64,000 nucleotides of DNA, taken from the NCBI RefSeq assembly GCF_002933395.1, contig NZ_PKFN01000015.1:39485-103484 (forward strand). Reading direction: 5' to 3'. How positions within the stretch are numbered: the first letter of the stretch is position 1; every line of letters starts with the position of its first letter. Made by a program: the position numbers and the translations under genes. Below, piece by piece: positions 45,701 to 54,869 of the stretch. Source of the DNA: Yoonia maritima. Lineage in GTDB: Bacteria; Pseudomonadota; Alphaproteobacteria; Rhodobacterales; Rhodobacteraceae. The notes under the pieces were generated by a model. It ran no database searches. It was not told the DNA's origin and was given only the letters and a program-made list of their open reading frames with translations.

Positions 45701-45722
45701 GGTGGGTCAAGACCCACCCTAC
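45701..45722 (-). repeat. GTAG-type REP hairpin, copy 2
   Basis: On the minus strand GTAG, then arms GGTGGGTC-like GGGTGGGTC and GACCCACC around TT. Its TAG is the stop codon of dinB (45721-45719). It is the same element as at 43805, opposite orientation, differing by a paired change in the stem. Confidence 0.7.
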
Positions 45723-46972
45723 CGAAGAGACCGCCCTTTGATGATGGCGTCTTTGCCGAATTTTTCACGTATTTTATCTGTTGCGAGCTCGGCCCGCGCG
45801 CGTTTGCCTGCGTCAGGGTCAAGCAAATCACCTTCGCGGTCGGCATCATCGGCTGATGTGATTTCTGATAGCCCTACACCTAGTAACCGAAACGGCCCAC
45901 GCGTTTTGACCTGTTCAAATAACCCATGCGAGGTTCGGTAAATGGTGTCTGCCATCTGGGTAGGGTGATGCAGGCTTAACCGTTTTGAAATCAGTTTGAA
46001 GTCAGAGGTTTTCAGTTTCAGTGTAATAACCCGGCCTGCCTTATCGGTCGCCTTGGCGCGTGCGCTGACCTTTTCCGACATTCGCCACAGGTGCCCGTCT
46101 AGGATGTCGGCGTTAGCGGTGTCTTCTGAGAATGTCGTTTCATTCGACAACGTCTTAACTGGCGCGTGTGTCGAAATACGTCGACCATCTTCGCCACGGG
46201 CAAGCGAATAGAGCCGTTCACCCATGCCGCCAAACCGATCATGCAGGTCGCGGCGATCCCAGCGCAGGAGGTCATCGAACGTCTGGATGCCTGCCTTGTT
46301 CAGGCTGACTTGGGCGGCGGGGCCAATACCCCAGATCAGGCGTACGGATTTAGGGCGCAGGAATTCGGTCGTCTCAGCCTTGCCGATAATCGAAAAACCA
46401 CGCGGCTTTTCCAAATCTGACGCGACCTTTGCCAGAAATTTGTTGTGTGATAGCCCGATTGATCCGCTTAATCCCAATTCGGTCTTCATCCGTTTGATTA
46501 ACCGGGCCAGCATAACAGCAGGCGGCGCGCCGTGCAGGCGGACGGTGCCGGTTAGGTCCATAAACGCCTCGTCCAGTGATAGCGGTTCAACGACTGGGGT
46601 GAGTTCATCCATCATCGCACGGATCGCGCGGGATGCCTTTGTATATGCCTCGAACCGTGGTGGCAGTACGACCGCATCGGGGCACAGTTTCATCGCTTGA
46701 AACATCGGCATAGCGGATTTGACGCCCCTGATCCGGGCGACGTAGCATGCGGTCGATACCACCCCGCGTTTGCCGCCGCCGATGATCACGGGCTTATCAG
46801 CGAGTTCCGGATTGTCGCGTTTTTCGACTGAGGCATAGAATGCGTCACAATCCATATGCGCGATGGTCAGATCGAACAGCTCTGGGTGCCGCGTGACCCG
46901 TGGGCTGCGGCATTGAGGACAGCGGGATTCGCTGTCAAATGTGCAAAGGCAATCGCGGCAAAGGGCAGGCAT
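45719..46972 (-). CDS. dinB: DNA polymerase IV with N-terminal zinc ribbon
   Basis: Y-family translesion polymerase of 417 residues. A zinc-ribbon-like start (Cys5, Cys8, Cys18, Cys21) precedes the catalytic domain, as is usual in Rhodobacterales but not in E. coli. The palm has IAHMDCDAFYASVEKRDNPEL with the first metal aspartates and LSLDEAFMDLTG with the second site; HhH region SIGLSHNKFLAKVASD-LEKPRG. The little-finger domain follows. The stop codon is supplied by a REP hairpin. It is divergent from the NUDIX gene. Confidence 0.94.
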   Translation of the reverse strand: MPALCRDCLCTFDSESRCPQCRSPRVTRHPELFDLTIAHMDCDAFYASVEKRDNPELADKPVIIGGGKRGVVSTACYVARIRGVKSAMPMFQAMKLCPDAVVLPPRFEAYTKASRAIRAMMDELTPVVEPLSLDEAFMDLTGTVRLHGAPPAVMLARLIKRMKTELGLSGSIGLSHNKFLAKVASDLEKPRGFSIIGKAETTEFLRPKSVRLIWGIGPAAQVSLNKAGIQTFDDLLRWDRRDLHDRFGGMGERLYSLARGEDGRRISTHAPVKTLSNETTFSEDTANADILDGHLWRMSEKVSARAKATDKAGRVITLKLKTSDFKLISKRLSLHHPTQMADTIYRTSHGLFEQVKTRGPFRLLGVGLSEITSADDADREGDLLDPDAGKRARAELATDKIREKFGKDAIIKGRSLR

Positions 46973-46997
46973 GGTCGCAGTCTAAAGGGGCGCAAGG

Positions 46998-47435
46998 ATG
47001 AGAACAACAGGGCAACATGATGGTGCAAAGGTTGCGCTGTTTTTAGGGGATAAGCTGATTAGCATCCTGCGCGATGACTTTGATCACATACCCTATCCGA
47101 ATTTATGGGATTTACCCGGTGGCGGACGCGAGGGCGATGAGACTCCGTTTGAGACGGTGACCCGAGAGTTGAATGAGGAACTGGGACTGTCTTTGCCACC
47201 GGCTGCGGTTTTGTGGCAATCAAATTTTGCTGCGAATTATAAACCCGATGCTTGGGTCGGGTTCTTTGTTGCGCAATTGCCGGCTGATACCGTCACACAG
47301 GTTAAATTCGGTGATGAGGGGCAGCGTTGGGACTTGTTTGATCTGCTTAGTTTCATTGCATTGCCGAACCGTGTGCCATCTTTTGGGGCACGACTAGCGC
47401 TTTGGGAAAAGGAAACTGGTGGCCTGCCGGATTAA
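46998..47435 (+). CDS. NUDIX hydrolase
   Basis: A 145-residue pyrophosphohydrolase. The Nudix box is visible as GGGREGDETPFETVTRELNEELGL (about residues 39-62), matching GX5EX7REUXEEXGU. Substrate cannot be assigned; it could be an oxidised nucleotide, ADP-sugar or similar. Start ATG 46998 follows GCAAGG. It is divergent from dinB with a 25-base gap, so the two share a promoter region; a nucleotide-pool cleaning role would fit but is only suggested. Confidence 0.9.
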   Translation: MRTTGQHDGAKVALFLGDKLISILRDDFDHIPYPNLWDLPGGGREGDETPFETVTRELNEELGLSLPPAAVLWQSNFAANYKPDAWVGFFVAQLPADTVTQVKFGDEGQRWDLFDLLSFIALPNRVPSFGARLALWEKETGGLPD

Positions 47436-47457
47436 GGTTCGGTTTCTTCTATGATGA

Positions 47458-47472
47458 ACATAATCATTATGT
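47458..47472. promoter_or_regulatory. Perfect 15-bp palindrome before the glycine riboswitch
   Basis: ACATAAT-C-ATTATGT, perfect seven-base arms, about 55 bases before the first aptamer. A TTGATT (47480) lies just downstream, so it is placed to be an operator for the riboswitch-controlled gene. Confidence 0.5.
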
Positions 47473-47527
47473 AGGAAATTTGATTGCTATATTTCGTTTT
47501 TGCTCTATGAGTTTCTTATAGGAAACA

Positions 47528-47700
47528 CGCCGACCGGGAGAGAACGGTTCGGTCCGTCGCCGAAGGAGCAACCGCCCCGGTAACTCTCAGGCAGTAGGGA
47601 CCGGTTGGGGTGCAATACACCGGAGAGTGGCAGTAATGCCCGCCGAAGGAGCAAGCTGCGATGCGGTGAATCTCTCAGGCCCAGTGACGGTGGGGGCGAC
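47528..47700 (+). promoter_or_regulatory. Tandem glycine riboswitch
   Basis: Two aptamers in series. Aptamer 1 has GGGAGAGAAC (47537), the conserved CGCCGAAGGAGCAA (47558) and AACTCTCAGGCA (47582). Aptamer 2 has CCGGAGAGTGG (47620), CGCCGAAGGAGCAAGC (47641) and ATCTCTCAGGC (47670). The shared core CGCCGAAGGAGCAA is diagnostic. The expression platform would lie between 47690 and the TTG start at 47731, where GCGC-rich pairing can mask GGAG. Glycine binding usually turns such genes on. Confidence 0.95.
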
Positions 47701-47730
47701 GCGCGAAAGCGCCATTGGCGGAGAGATGCC

Positions 47731-48981
47731 TTGCCTTCGATTGCTGTTCTGGGTGCCGGGATTACCGGCGTAACCACTGCTTATTCATTGATGAAACGCG
47801 GATTTGACGTGACGGTTTTTGACCGTCACCGCTATGCCGCGATGGAGACTAGTTTCGCAAACGGTGGGCAGTTAAGCGCATCGAACGCCGAAGTCTGGAA
47901 CCAATGGTCTACGGTCCTGAAGGGGATCAAGTGGATGCTGCAAGGCGATGCGCCGCTTTCCGTGAACCCGCGCCCCACATGGCACAAGGCCAGCTGGATG
48001 GCCGAGTTTTTGACAAATATCCCCCGTTACAAAGCCAACACGATCGAAACGGCCCGTTTGGCGGTCACGGCCCGTGCTGGCCTGGCCGAAATGGCGGATG
48101 TGGCTGGCATCGACTTTGATTTTACGCCAGCGGGTATTTTGCATTTCTATCAAACCCAGAAGGATTTGGATCACGCTCGCCGCGTGAATGACCTGTTGGG
48201 CCAAGGCGGATTGGATCGCCGCGAGCTGACCGTCGATGAGGTCTTCGCCAAAGAGCCAAACCTACGCGGCGATATCTTGGGCGGTTTCTGGACCGAAAGC
48301 GATAGCACTGGCGACATTCACAAATTCACAGTTGGTCTGGCCGAATGGTTGCAGACCCAAGGCGTGAAATTCGCGCTGGGCGAAGACGTGCAGCAGGTAT
48401 CAGCGGATGATGATGGCGTTACTGTTCGCACATCGACCGAAGCCCGGTTTGACGGGGTTGTGGTATCCGCCGGTGTCGCGTCGCGTCAGTTTGCAAAGAT
48501 GCTGGGCGACCGGGTGAACATCTATCCGGTCAAAGGTTATTCGATCACTGTGAACCTGCGTGATGAAGCGTCGCAGAATGGTGCGCCAACTGTTTCACTG
48601 CTTGATGATAAGGCCAAGATTGTGACGTCTCGTTTGGGTCGCGATCGGTTCCGGATTGCCGGCACTGCAGAGTTCAACGGCATTAACCGCGACATCCGTG
48701 CGGATCGCGTAAAGCCGCTTGTCGATTGGTGCGAATCCCACTTTCCAAAGGTCAGCACAGAAAGCTGTGTGCCTTGGGCTGGCTTGCGTCCGATGATGCC
48801 AAACATGATGCCACGGGTTGGAAACGGTCGTCACGCACGTGTCTTTTATAACACAGGCCACGGGCACCTCGGTTGGACTTTGTCAGCAGCGACTGCGGAT
48901 TTGTTGGGTGACGCAGTGGAACAACGTATGCGTGCGAAAAATTCGCACGGTATACAACAGCATACATTGAAGTCGGCCTAA
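47731..48981 (+). CDS. FAD-dependent D-amino-acid dehydrogenase-like oxidoreductase
   Basis: A 416-residue DadA-type flavoenzyme. The FAD-binding start is IAVLGAGITGVTTAYSLMKRGFDVTVFDRH, followed by the DadA motif SFANGGQLSASNAEVWN, and the C-terminal GHGHLGWTLSAATADLLGD. I start at TTG 47731, after GGAG (47720); the open frame extends upstream into the riboswitch and is not coding there. Oxidation of a small amino acid, perhaps glycine or D-alanine, is inferred from control by the tandem glycine riboswitch. No lrp or racemase is adjacent. Confidence 0.88.
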   Translation: MPSIAVLGAGITGVTTAYSLMKRGFDVTVFDRHRYAAMETSFANGGQLSASNAEVWNQWSTVLKGIKWMLQGDAPLSVNPRPTWHKASWMAEFLTNIPRYKANTIETARLAVTARAGLAEMADVAGIDFDFTPAGILHFYQTQKDLDHARRVNDLLGQGGLDRRELTVDEVFAKEPNLRGDILGGFWTESDSTGDIHKFTVGLAEWLQTQGVKFALGEDVQQVSADDDGVTVRTSTEARFDGVVVSAGVASRQFAKMLGDRVNIYPVKGYSITVNLRDEASQNGAPTVSLLDDKAKIVTSRLGRDRFRIAGTAEFNGINRDIRADRVKPLVDWCESHFPKVSTESCVPWAGLRPMMPNMMPRVGNGRHARVFYNTGHGHLGWTLSAATADLLGDAVEQRMRAKNSHGIQQHTLKSA

Positions 48982-49023
48982 TGCATAACTATCTATCCTT
49001 CATAACAAAGAGGGATAGATCAT

Positions 49024-49914
49024 ATGCAAAGTGAAGATTTAATAGCCGAATTTATCGGTCAAAACGTGTTGTTCCTGCTATTAGCAGTGTTCATCGTCGT
49101 CTGCATTTTGGCAGGCGTGCGGATCGTCCCGCAGTCGCAAAAATTCGTTGTTGAACGTCTTGGCCGTCTGCGGTCCGTGCTTGGGCCTGGCATCAACTTT
49201 ATCGTGCCGTTTCTGGACCGCGTTCGTCATAAAGTTTCGATCCTTGAACGCCAGCTTCCCGCAATGACCCAAGACGCAATTACGTCGGACAACGTGCTGG
49301 TGCAGGTCGAAACATCGGTGTTTTACCGTATTATTGAACCTGAAAAGACAGTTTACCGTATTCGTGATGTTGATGGTGCGATTTCGACGACTGTTGCTGG
49401 TATCGTGCGCTCGGAAATTGGCCGGATGGAATTGGACCAAGTACAGGCAAACCGCGCGACGCTTATTGATGCTGTGCGTGAACAGGTTGCCCAGCAGGTT
49501 GATGACTGGGGCATCGAAGTGACCCGTGCTGAAATTCTTGACGTGAACCTTGATGCCGCGACCCGTGCGGCGATGTTGCAGCAGTTGAACGCTGAACGTG
49601 CGCGCCGTGCGCAGGTAACTGAGGCTGAGGGTACCAAACGTGCCGTCGAGCTTCAGGCCGAGGGTGAGCTTTACGCTGCAAAACAAGAAGCCGAAGCGCG
49701 CCGTGTACGTGCTGACGCTGAAGCATATGCGACCCAAGTGGTTGCCGTTGCGATTGCTGAAAACGGTTTAGAGGCCGCGCAGTACCAAGTTGCGCTAAAA
49801 CAGGTTGAGGCATTCCAAGCCGTTGCATCGAAACAGGGCAACCAAACAATCGTCCTACCTGCGAACGCGGTTGAAGCGTTCGGCGATGCCTTCAAAATGT
49901 TGAAAGGACGTTAA
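49024..49914 (+). CDS. SPFH/Band 7 protein (QmcA-like)
   Basis: Membrane-microdomain scaffold of 296 residues: one N-terminal transmembrane segment (residues 13-33), an SPFH domain (IVPQSQKFVVERLGRL through EVTRAEILDVNL) and a helical alanine/glutamate-rich coiled coil (190-260). The companion NfeD gene begins two bases later. Such pairs occur widely and are thought to organise membrane proteins. No special regulation is visible; the preceding DadA-like gene is separated by 40 bases. Confidence 0.93.
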   Translation: MQSEDLIAEFIGQNVLFLLLAVFIVVCILAGVRIVPQSQKFVVERLGRLRSVLGPGINFIVPFLDRVRHKVSILERQLPAMTQDAITSDNVLVQVETSVFYRIIEPEKTVYRIRDVDGAISTTVAGIVRSEIGRMELDQVQANRATLIDAVREQVAQQVDDWGIEVTRAEILDVNLDAATRAAMLQQLNAERARRAQVTEAEGTKRAVELQAEGELYAAKQEAEARRVRADAEAYATQVVAVAIAENGLEAAQYQVALKQVEAFQAVASKQGNQTIVLPANAVEAFGDAFKMLKGR

Positions 49915-49915
49915 T

Positions 49916-50188
49916 ATGCCGCTTTGGACACAATGGTGGGTATGGATGTCTGCTGCAGTCGTCCTAGCCACGCTCGAGGTACTTGTACCCGGTTATATCT
50001 TTCTTGGGTTTGCAATGGGTGCCGCAGTGATGGGGTTACTTATCCTCATCGGGATATCGGCCAAAGGTTTTGCCCTGACGCTCGTTGTCTTTGCCATACT
50101 TTCGCTGATTTCATATCTGGTGATGCGCAAAGTGTTTGGCTTGCGTACCGGCCAAGTGAAAATCTGGGATACAGATATCAACGATTGA
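49916..50188 (+). CDS. NfeD-family membrane protein
   Basis: A 90-residue protein with two or three hydrophobic helices: MSAAVVLATLEVLVPGYIFLGFAMGAAVMGL and FALTLVVFAILSLISYLVM. It is the short form of NfeD, lacking the C-terminal OB-fold, ending in RTGQVKIWDTDIND. It pairs with the preceding SPFH protein (gap of one base) and is probably its membrane partner. Confidence 0.9.
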   Translation: MPLWTQWWVWMSAAVVLATLEVLVPGYIFLGFAMGAAVMGLLILIGISAKGFALTLVVFAILSLISYLVMRKVFGLRTGQVKIWDTDIND

Positions 50189-50223
50189 TAAAAAAATGGC
50201 CCGGCGCGCAGTGTGCCGGGCCA
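50189..50223 (-). terminator. Rho-independent terminator (minus strand)
   Basis: TGGCCCGGC (50197-50205) and GCCGGGCCA (50215-50223), nine perfect pairs. Seen from the minus strand a T-rich run follows, so it ends the transcript of the 59-residue gene and pyrF; it also follows nfeD on the plus strand, without a T run. Confidence 0.82.
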
Positions 50224-50296
50224 GTTATGATCAAGCAGGTTTCAGCGTCTTGGGGACAGGACAGGCGCCGTCGCTTTGATCAGAGGGAATTAGATT

Positions 50297-50476
50297 TTAG
50301 CTGTCGGACATTTGCAGCGCTTTGTAGCGCAGCCGATCAACCACTGCCGCGGGGTCCATGCTTTGGGGGCCATGAACGGCACACGGGTATCGGAATGTGC
50401 GGCCAAAGCGCTCAATATCGACAGATGCCATGAAGGCCTGTTCTTTCGCAGAATAGCGCAAGTTTTTGATATTCAT
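50297..50476 (-). CDS. Conserved small roseobacter protein next to pyrF
   Basis: A 59-residue protein, MNIKNLRYSAKEQAFMASVD then ERFGRTFRYPCAVHGPQSMD and a final MSDS. By my recollection it belongs to a small conserved family found next to pyrF in Rhodobacteraceae; no function is known. ATG 50476 is used; the open frame continues upstream but has no better start. It lies downstream of pyrF on the same strand (73-base gap) and shares its terminator. Confidence 0.8.
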   Translation of the reverse strand: MNIKNLRYSAKEQAFMASVDIERFGRTFRYPCAVHGPQSMDPAAVVDRLRYKALQMSDS

Positions 50477-50549
50477 TGGGCAACCTCGTTCGCTTGTTTC
50501 ATTTAAGAAATGCGCGAAACACAGATTGGTTCCCAAAAATCACGAAGTT

Positions 50550-51266
50550 CTAGCTGTTGGCGCGTTTCGCTTGTGGCGAATTTATTTCGGCAACGATTTC
50601 TCTCGCGGCTTGTGCGGGGTTTTCTGCCTGCCAGATTGGGCGGCCAACGACGACATGATCGGCACCGTTTGCAATGGCCTTTGCTGGCGTCATGACACGT
50701 TTCTGATCACCCAAAGCAGCACCTGCTGGACGTACGCCGGGGGTAACGATCAATTTGCCTTCCGCCTCGGGGAGTGCCCGGATTAGCGCTGCCTCTTGCG
50801 GTGAAGCAATAACGCCGTCAGCGCCGTTGGATAGGGCAATGCCAGCGCGTTCTTGGACCAGATCAGTGATGTCGCCCGTTTTAATGCAAGACGCGTCCAA
50901 GTCATCGCGGTCGAGCGATGTGAGAATCGTGACGGCAAGGATTTTCATGTCAGAACCACCGGCCCCCTCGCGCGCGGCACGCACAACATGCGGGTCACCG
51001 TGGACGGTCAAAAAATCAAGGTCGTATTGCGCAACGCCACGTACCGCTGCTTCGACGGTCGCGCCGATGTCGAAAAATTTCATATCAAGAAAAATACGCT
51101 TACCGAATTCTTGCTTTAATTCATTCGCAAGCGCGAGCCCGCCGCCCGTCAGCATCCCGAGCCCAATTTTGTAAAAGCTCACGCTGTCGCCCAGCTTTTC
51201 TGCAAGGTCCATGCCTGCAATGACGTTCGGGACATCCATTGCGACGATTAGGCGATCATCAGACAT
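50550..51266 (-). CDS. pyrF: Orotidine-5'-phosphate decarboxylase
   Basis: Last step of de novo UMP synthesis. The 238-residue TIM barrel carries the catalytic Lys-Asp network in RIFLDMKFFDIGATV (D-x-K-x-x-D) and the phosphate-binding end VTPGVRPAGAALGDQKRVMTPAKAI and ADHVVVGRPIW. The length is normal. No other pyr gene is nearby. It is transcribed on the minus strand with the small 59-residue gene downstream. Confidence 0.97.
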   Translation of the reverse strand: MSDDRLIVAMDVPNVIAGMDLAEKLGDSVSFYKIGLGMLTGGGLALANELKQEFGKRIFLDMKFFDIGATVEAAVRGVAQYDLDFLTVHGDPHVVRAAREGAGGSDMKILAVTILTSLDRDDLDASCIKTGDITDLVQERAGIALSNGADGVIASPQEAALIRALPEAEGKLIVTPGVRPAGAALGDQKRVMTPAKAIANGADHVVVGRPIWQAENPAQAAREIVAEINSPQAKRANS

Positions 51267-51343
51267 AGTCGTTTCCTTTGCAGCTTGGTTTTGCGGGGTC
51301 TACATCTTGTAAGTGTTTGGTGCAATCGGCACGGCGCAAAAGA

Positions 51344-51377
51344 AAAGGCGTAGCCTCGGGAAAAGAGCTACGCCTTT
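51344..51377 (-). terminator. Terminator with 11-bp stem
   Basis: AAAGGCGTAGC (51344-51354) and GCTACGCCTTT (51367-51377), perfect arms. On the minus strand it is followed by T-rich sequence, so it would end the transcript of the broken gene at 51622. The rest of 51267-51621 shows no gene. Confidence 0.75.
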
Positions 51378-51621
51378 ATAATCCTGCGGATCTGGGGGAA
51401 GACAGCGCAGGAATTCTATGTGAGTGGTGTTAATCGCCTTTTTGGCCTGCCGACCCTGACTTGTCCGCTTGGATTTCGTGACCGCGTAAGCGGCGCACGG
51501 CTGCGGGTGTCAGAGGAAAAAGCGGGTAGCTATATATCGTATTGTCGAATTGTTTCTGTTTACTTGGTATCGTTTTCATGGGTCGTATTTAGGTGGCTAG
51601 TGGTATCAAGAAACGGGGAAC

Positions 51622-51889
51622 TTAATCTTCGGCTTCCCCGTCTGAACGGTTGGGCGACACTGCTTGTCGATATAGGTGTTCGAACCGCATGAGTTTTTCA
51701 GCTATGAGTGCAGCCTCTTGATGAATCCTTTCTTCTAGGTTTTGTGGACTTGCTTGTACCGTGACGGTCAAGGTTTTTCCGCTGTGGCTCACAGTCTGGG
51801 GTGGCGCGGATGACCAGATGCACATGCGCTTCGACAATGCCGGTTTGCTGCGTGGATACTTTGACAATATGACTTTGTAATACGTCCAT
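51622..51889 (-). pseudogene. Conserved small gene broken by a frameshift in an A5 tract
   Basis: On the minus strand ATG 51889 starts MDVLQSHIVKVSTQQTGIVE then AHVHLVIRATPDCEPQR; the reading then has to move by one base, in the GGAAAAAC of the tract near 51775, to continue as KTLTVTVQASPQNLEERIHQ and then KLMRFEHLYRQ. Together they make a single 88-residue product. Four As instead of five would restore it. The small-protein family is unknown to me. True pseudogene or homopolymer error cannot be told from one sequence. Confidence 0.6.
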
Positions 51890-52007
51890 GACAAATACAC
51901 TCGATAATCGTTCACAACCATAACTTGAGATAGCTTAGCGTTTGCGTTCGGCAACGGGGAAAAATCGTGGATAGACATCTTGCGGGTGTAACATAGCCCG
52001 CGGTGGC

Positions 52008-52038
52008 CTTGCGGAATGCGGTCGGACTTACCATCTAT
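52008..52038 (+). promoter_or_regulatory. Possible heat-shock (RpoH) promoter of clpB
   Basis: CTTGCG (52008-52013) and CCATCTAT (52031-52038), 17 bases apart, resemble the CTTG -35 and CCCCATTTA-like -10 of sigma-32 promoters. The site is about 77 bases before the clpB ATG; the match is partial. Confidence 0.35.
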
Positions 52039-52114
52039 GGAAAGAGGCCCAATAAGGGGTGTGCCGCAATGGTGGGCATTCGAAAGACTGGGCGCTTAAC
52101 AAAGGAGAGAACTC

Positions 52115-54727
52115 ATGAACTTAGATAAGTTCACAGAGCGGTCGCGCGGTTTTATTCAGGCCGCACAAACGATCGCAATGCGTGAGAACCATCAGCGTCT
52201 TGCGCCAGAACATCTATTAAAAGCATTGATGGACGATGAGGAAGGCCTTGCTGCCAACCTGATTACCCGTTCGGGTGGTGATGTTGCCACCGTGCGCAGC
52301 GTCGTGAACGCCAATGTCGCAAAAATTCCGCAAGTGACTGGGGATGCGGGGCAGGTGTATCTTGACAACAGCACTGCCAAAGTCGTCGATGAGGCCGAAA
52401 AAATCGCCAAGAAAGCTGGCGATAGCTTTGTGCCTGTTGAACGCCTGTTGACCGCGCTTGCAGTGATCAAATCCAAAGCAAAAGACGCGTTGGATGCTGG
52501 TGGTGTGACAGCAATGAACCTGAACGCTGCGATTAATGATATTCGCAAAGGCCGTACGGCTGACAGCGCCAGCGCCGAAGACAGCTTTGAAGCGCTCGCT
52601 AAATACGCCCGCGACCTGACCGAGGCCGCCGAGCAAGGTAAAATTGACCCTATCATTGGTCGCGATGAAGAAATTCGTCGTGCTATGCAGGTGTTGTCAC
52701 GTCGTACCAAAAACAACCCGGTTCTGATCGGTGAACCCGGCGTAGGTAAAACCGCGATTGCCGAGGGCCTTGCCCTGCGGATCATCGACGGTGACGTTCC
52801 AGAAAGCCTACGCAACAAAAAGCTGATGGCGTTGGACATGGGCGCACTGATTGCTGGTGCGAAATATCGTGGTGAGTTCGAAGAACGCCTAAAAGCTGTT
52901 TTGAAAGAAATCGAAACCGCAGCCGGTGAAATCATCTTGTTCATCGACGAGATGCACACACTTGTTGGTGCAGGTAAATCCGATGGCGCCATGGATGCGG
53001 CCAACCTGATCAAACCTGCGCTTGCCCGTGGTGAATTGCACTGTATCGGTGCGACCACTTTGGATGAATACCGCAAGTATGTGGAAAAAGACGCAGCCCT
53101 AGCCCGTCGTTTTCAGCCTTTGATGGTCGAAGAACCAACCGTCACGGATACCATCAGCATTTTGCGCGGGATTAAAGAAAAATACGAATTGCACCACGGT
53201 GTACGTATTGCCGATGCCGCACTCGTGGCTGCTGCGACCTTGTCGCATCGCTATATCACGGACCGTTTTCTGCCGGACAAAGCCATCGACCTGATGGACG
53301 AAGCAGCATCGCGTTTGCGCATGCAAGTCGACAGTAAGCCAGAAGAACTGGATGCGTTGGATCGTCAGATTCTTCAACTTCAGATCGAAGCTGAGGCGCT
53401 GAAGAAAGAAGACGACAAAGCATCCGTTGATCGGCTTGAGAAGCTAGAAAAGGAACTCGCTGACCTCCAAGATCGCGCGTCTGAAATGACAGTGAAATGG
53501 CAGGCCGAGCGCGATAAGCTGGAAGGCACACGCGAGGTCAAAGAACATCTTGATCGAGCGCGGGCCGAACTGGATATCGCGAAACGCGAAGGTAACCTCG
53601 CCAAAGCTGGTGAGCTGTCTTACGGCGTGATCCCTGATTTGGAACGCAAGCTGTCCGAGGCCGAAGAAAACGAAGACCTGATGGTCGAAGAGGCTGTTCG
53701 TCCTGAACAGATCGCCGAAGTCGTTGAGCGTTGGACAGGTATCCCGACCAGCAAGATGCTGGAAGGAGAACGTGACAAGCTGCTGCGGATGGAAGATGAG
53801 CTGGGCAAACGCGTTATTGGTCAGCGGTCTGCTGTGACTGCTCTGGCGAATGCTGTGCGCCGTGCGCGCGCCGGTCTAAACGATGAAAATCGTCCGCTTG
53901 GATCGTTCTTGTTCCTTGGGCCAACTGGTGTTGGTAAAACAGAGCTGACCAAAGCGGTGGCCGAGTATCTGTTCGACGATGAACATGCGATGGTTCGTAT
54001 CGACATGTCCGAGTTCATGGAGAAACATGCCGTGTCACGTCTGATCGGTGCGCCTCCGGGCTATGTTGGCTATGACGAAGGTGGCGTGTTGACCGAGGCC
54101 GTGCGCCGTCGCCCTTATCAGGTCATCCTGTTTGATGAGGTCGAAAAGGCGCACCCTGATGTGTTCAACGTGCTTTTACAGGTGCTGGATGATGGTGTGC
54201 TGACAGATGGTCAGGGTCGCACGGTTGATTTCAAGCAAACGCTGATCATCCTGACGTCGAACCTTGGGGCGCAGGCGCTAAGCCAGTTGCCAGAGGGCGC
54301 AGATGCAAGCGACGCCAAGCGCGATGTGATGGATGCGGTTCGTGCGCATTTCCGTCCAGAGTTCTTGAACCGTCTGGATGAGACGATCATCTTTGATCGG
54401 CTTGCACGCGAAGACATGTCCGGGATCGTTACGATCCAGTTGGGTCTGCTTGCCAAACGTTTGGCCGGGCGGAACATCACGCTTGATCTGGATGACGCTG
54501 CGCTAAAGTGGTTGGCCGACGAAGGTTATGATCCGGTGTTCGGTGCGCGTCCGCTGAAGCGGGTGATCCAACGCGCGTTACAAGACCAGTTGGCTGAAAT
54601 GATATTAGCTGGCGATGTCATGGACGGCGGCGCCATCAGCGTTAGTGCGGGTGTGGATGGGTTGTTAGTTGGTGACCGGGTGTCATCAAGCAAACGACAA
54701 CCGCCCGAACATACGGTCGTACACTAA
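52115..54727 (+). CDS. clpB: ATP-dependent disaggregase ClpB
   Basis: Hexameric AAA+ chaperone that works with DnaK to dissolve protein aggregates. The 870 residues have the N-terminal Clp repeat domain, AAA module 1 (Walker [15 protein letters not shown], near residue 208), the long coiled-coil M domain (about 405-530), and AAA module 2 (Walker [15 protein letters not shown] near 607, [21 protein letters not shown]). Length is normal. AGGAGA precedes the ATG. A rho-independent terminator follows at once. A possible heat-shock promoter lies upstream. Confidence 0.97.
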   Translation: MNLDKFTERSRGFIQAAQTIAMRENHQRLAPEHLLKALMDDEEGLAANLITRSGGDVATVRSVVNANVAKIPQVTGDAGQVYLDNSTAKVVDEAEKIAKKAGDSFVPVERLLTALAVIKSKAKDALDAGGVTAMNLNAAINDIRKGRTADSASAEDSFEALAKYARDLTEAAEQGKIDPIIGRDEEIRRAMQVLSRRTKNNPVLIGEPGVGKTAIAEGLALRIIDGDVPESLRNKKLMALDMGALIAGAKYRGEFEERLKAVLKEIETAAGEIILFIDEMHTLVGAGKSDGAMDAANLIKPALARGELHCIGATTLDEYRKYVEKDAALARRFQPLMVEEPTVTDTISILRGIKEKYELHHGVRIADAALVAAATLSHRYITDRFLPDKAIDLMDEAASRLRMQVDSKPEELDALDRQILQLQIEAEALKKEDDKASVDRLEKLEKELADLQDRASEMTVKWQAERDKLEGTREVKEHLDRARAELDIAKREGNLAKAGELSYGVIPDLERKLSEAEENEDLMVEEAVRPEQIAEVVERWTGIPTSKMLEGERDKLLRMEDELGKRVIGQRSAVTALANAVRRARAGLNDENRPLGSFLFLGPTGVGKTELTKAVAEYLFDDEHAMVRIDMSEFMEKHAVSRLIGAPPGYVGYDEGGVLTEAVRRRPYQVILFDEVEKAHPDVFNVLLQVLDDGVLTDGQGRTVDFKQTLIILTSNLGAQALSQLPEGADASDAKRDVMDAVRAHFRPEFLNRLDETIIFDRLAREDMSGIVTIQLGLLAKRLAGRNITLDLDDAALKWLADEGYDPVFGARPLKRVIQRALQDQLAEMILAGDVMDGGAISVSAGVDGLLVGDRVSSSKRQPPEHTVVH

Positions 54728-54733
54728 TGAATT

Positions 54734-54757
54734 TGGGCGCCTTGGGGCGCCCTTTTT
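54734..54757 (+). terminator. clpB terminator
   Basis: GGGCGCC and GGCGCCC arms with loop TTGG, then five T residues, seven bases after the clpB stop. Confidence 0.88.
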
Positions 54758-54869
54758 GTGAAATGTGTGCAGTCGGTTTTGCCATAGGGCCTAGGCGAGC
54801 GCGTTGATCGAAATCAACGAAAGTCTGCGAGCTATGTGTCAGTATGGCCGCATACAAGGAGATTATATC

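Noticed and set aside
51420..51692. 90-codon plus-strand frame
   Set aside because: It overlaps the conserved broken gene on the other strand and shows no coding character.
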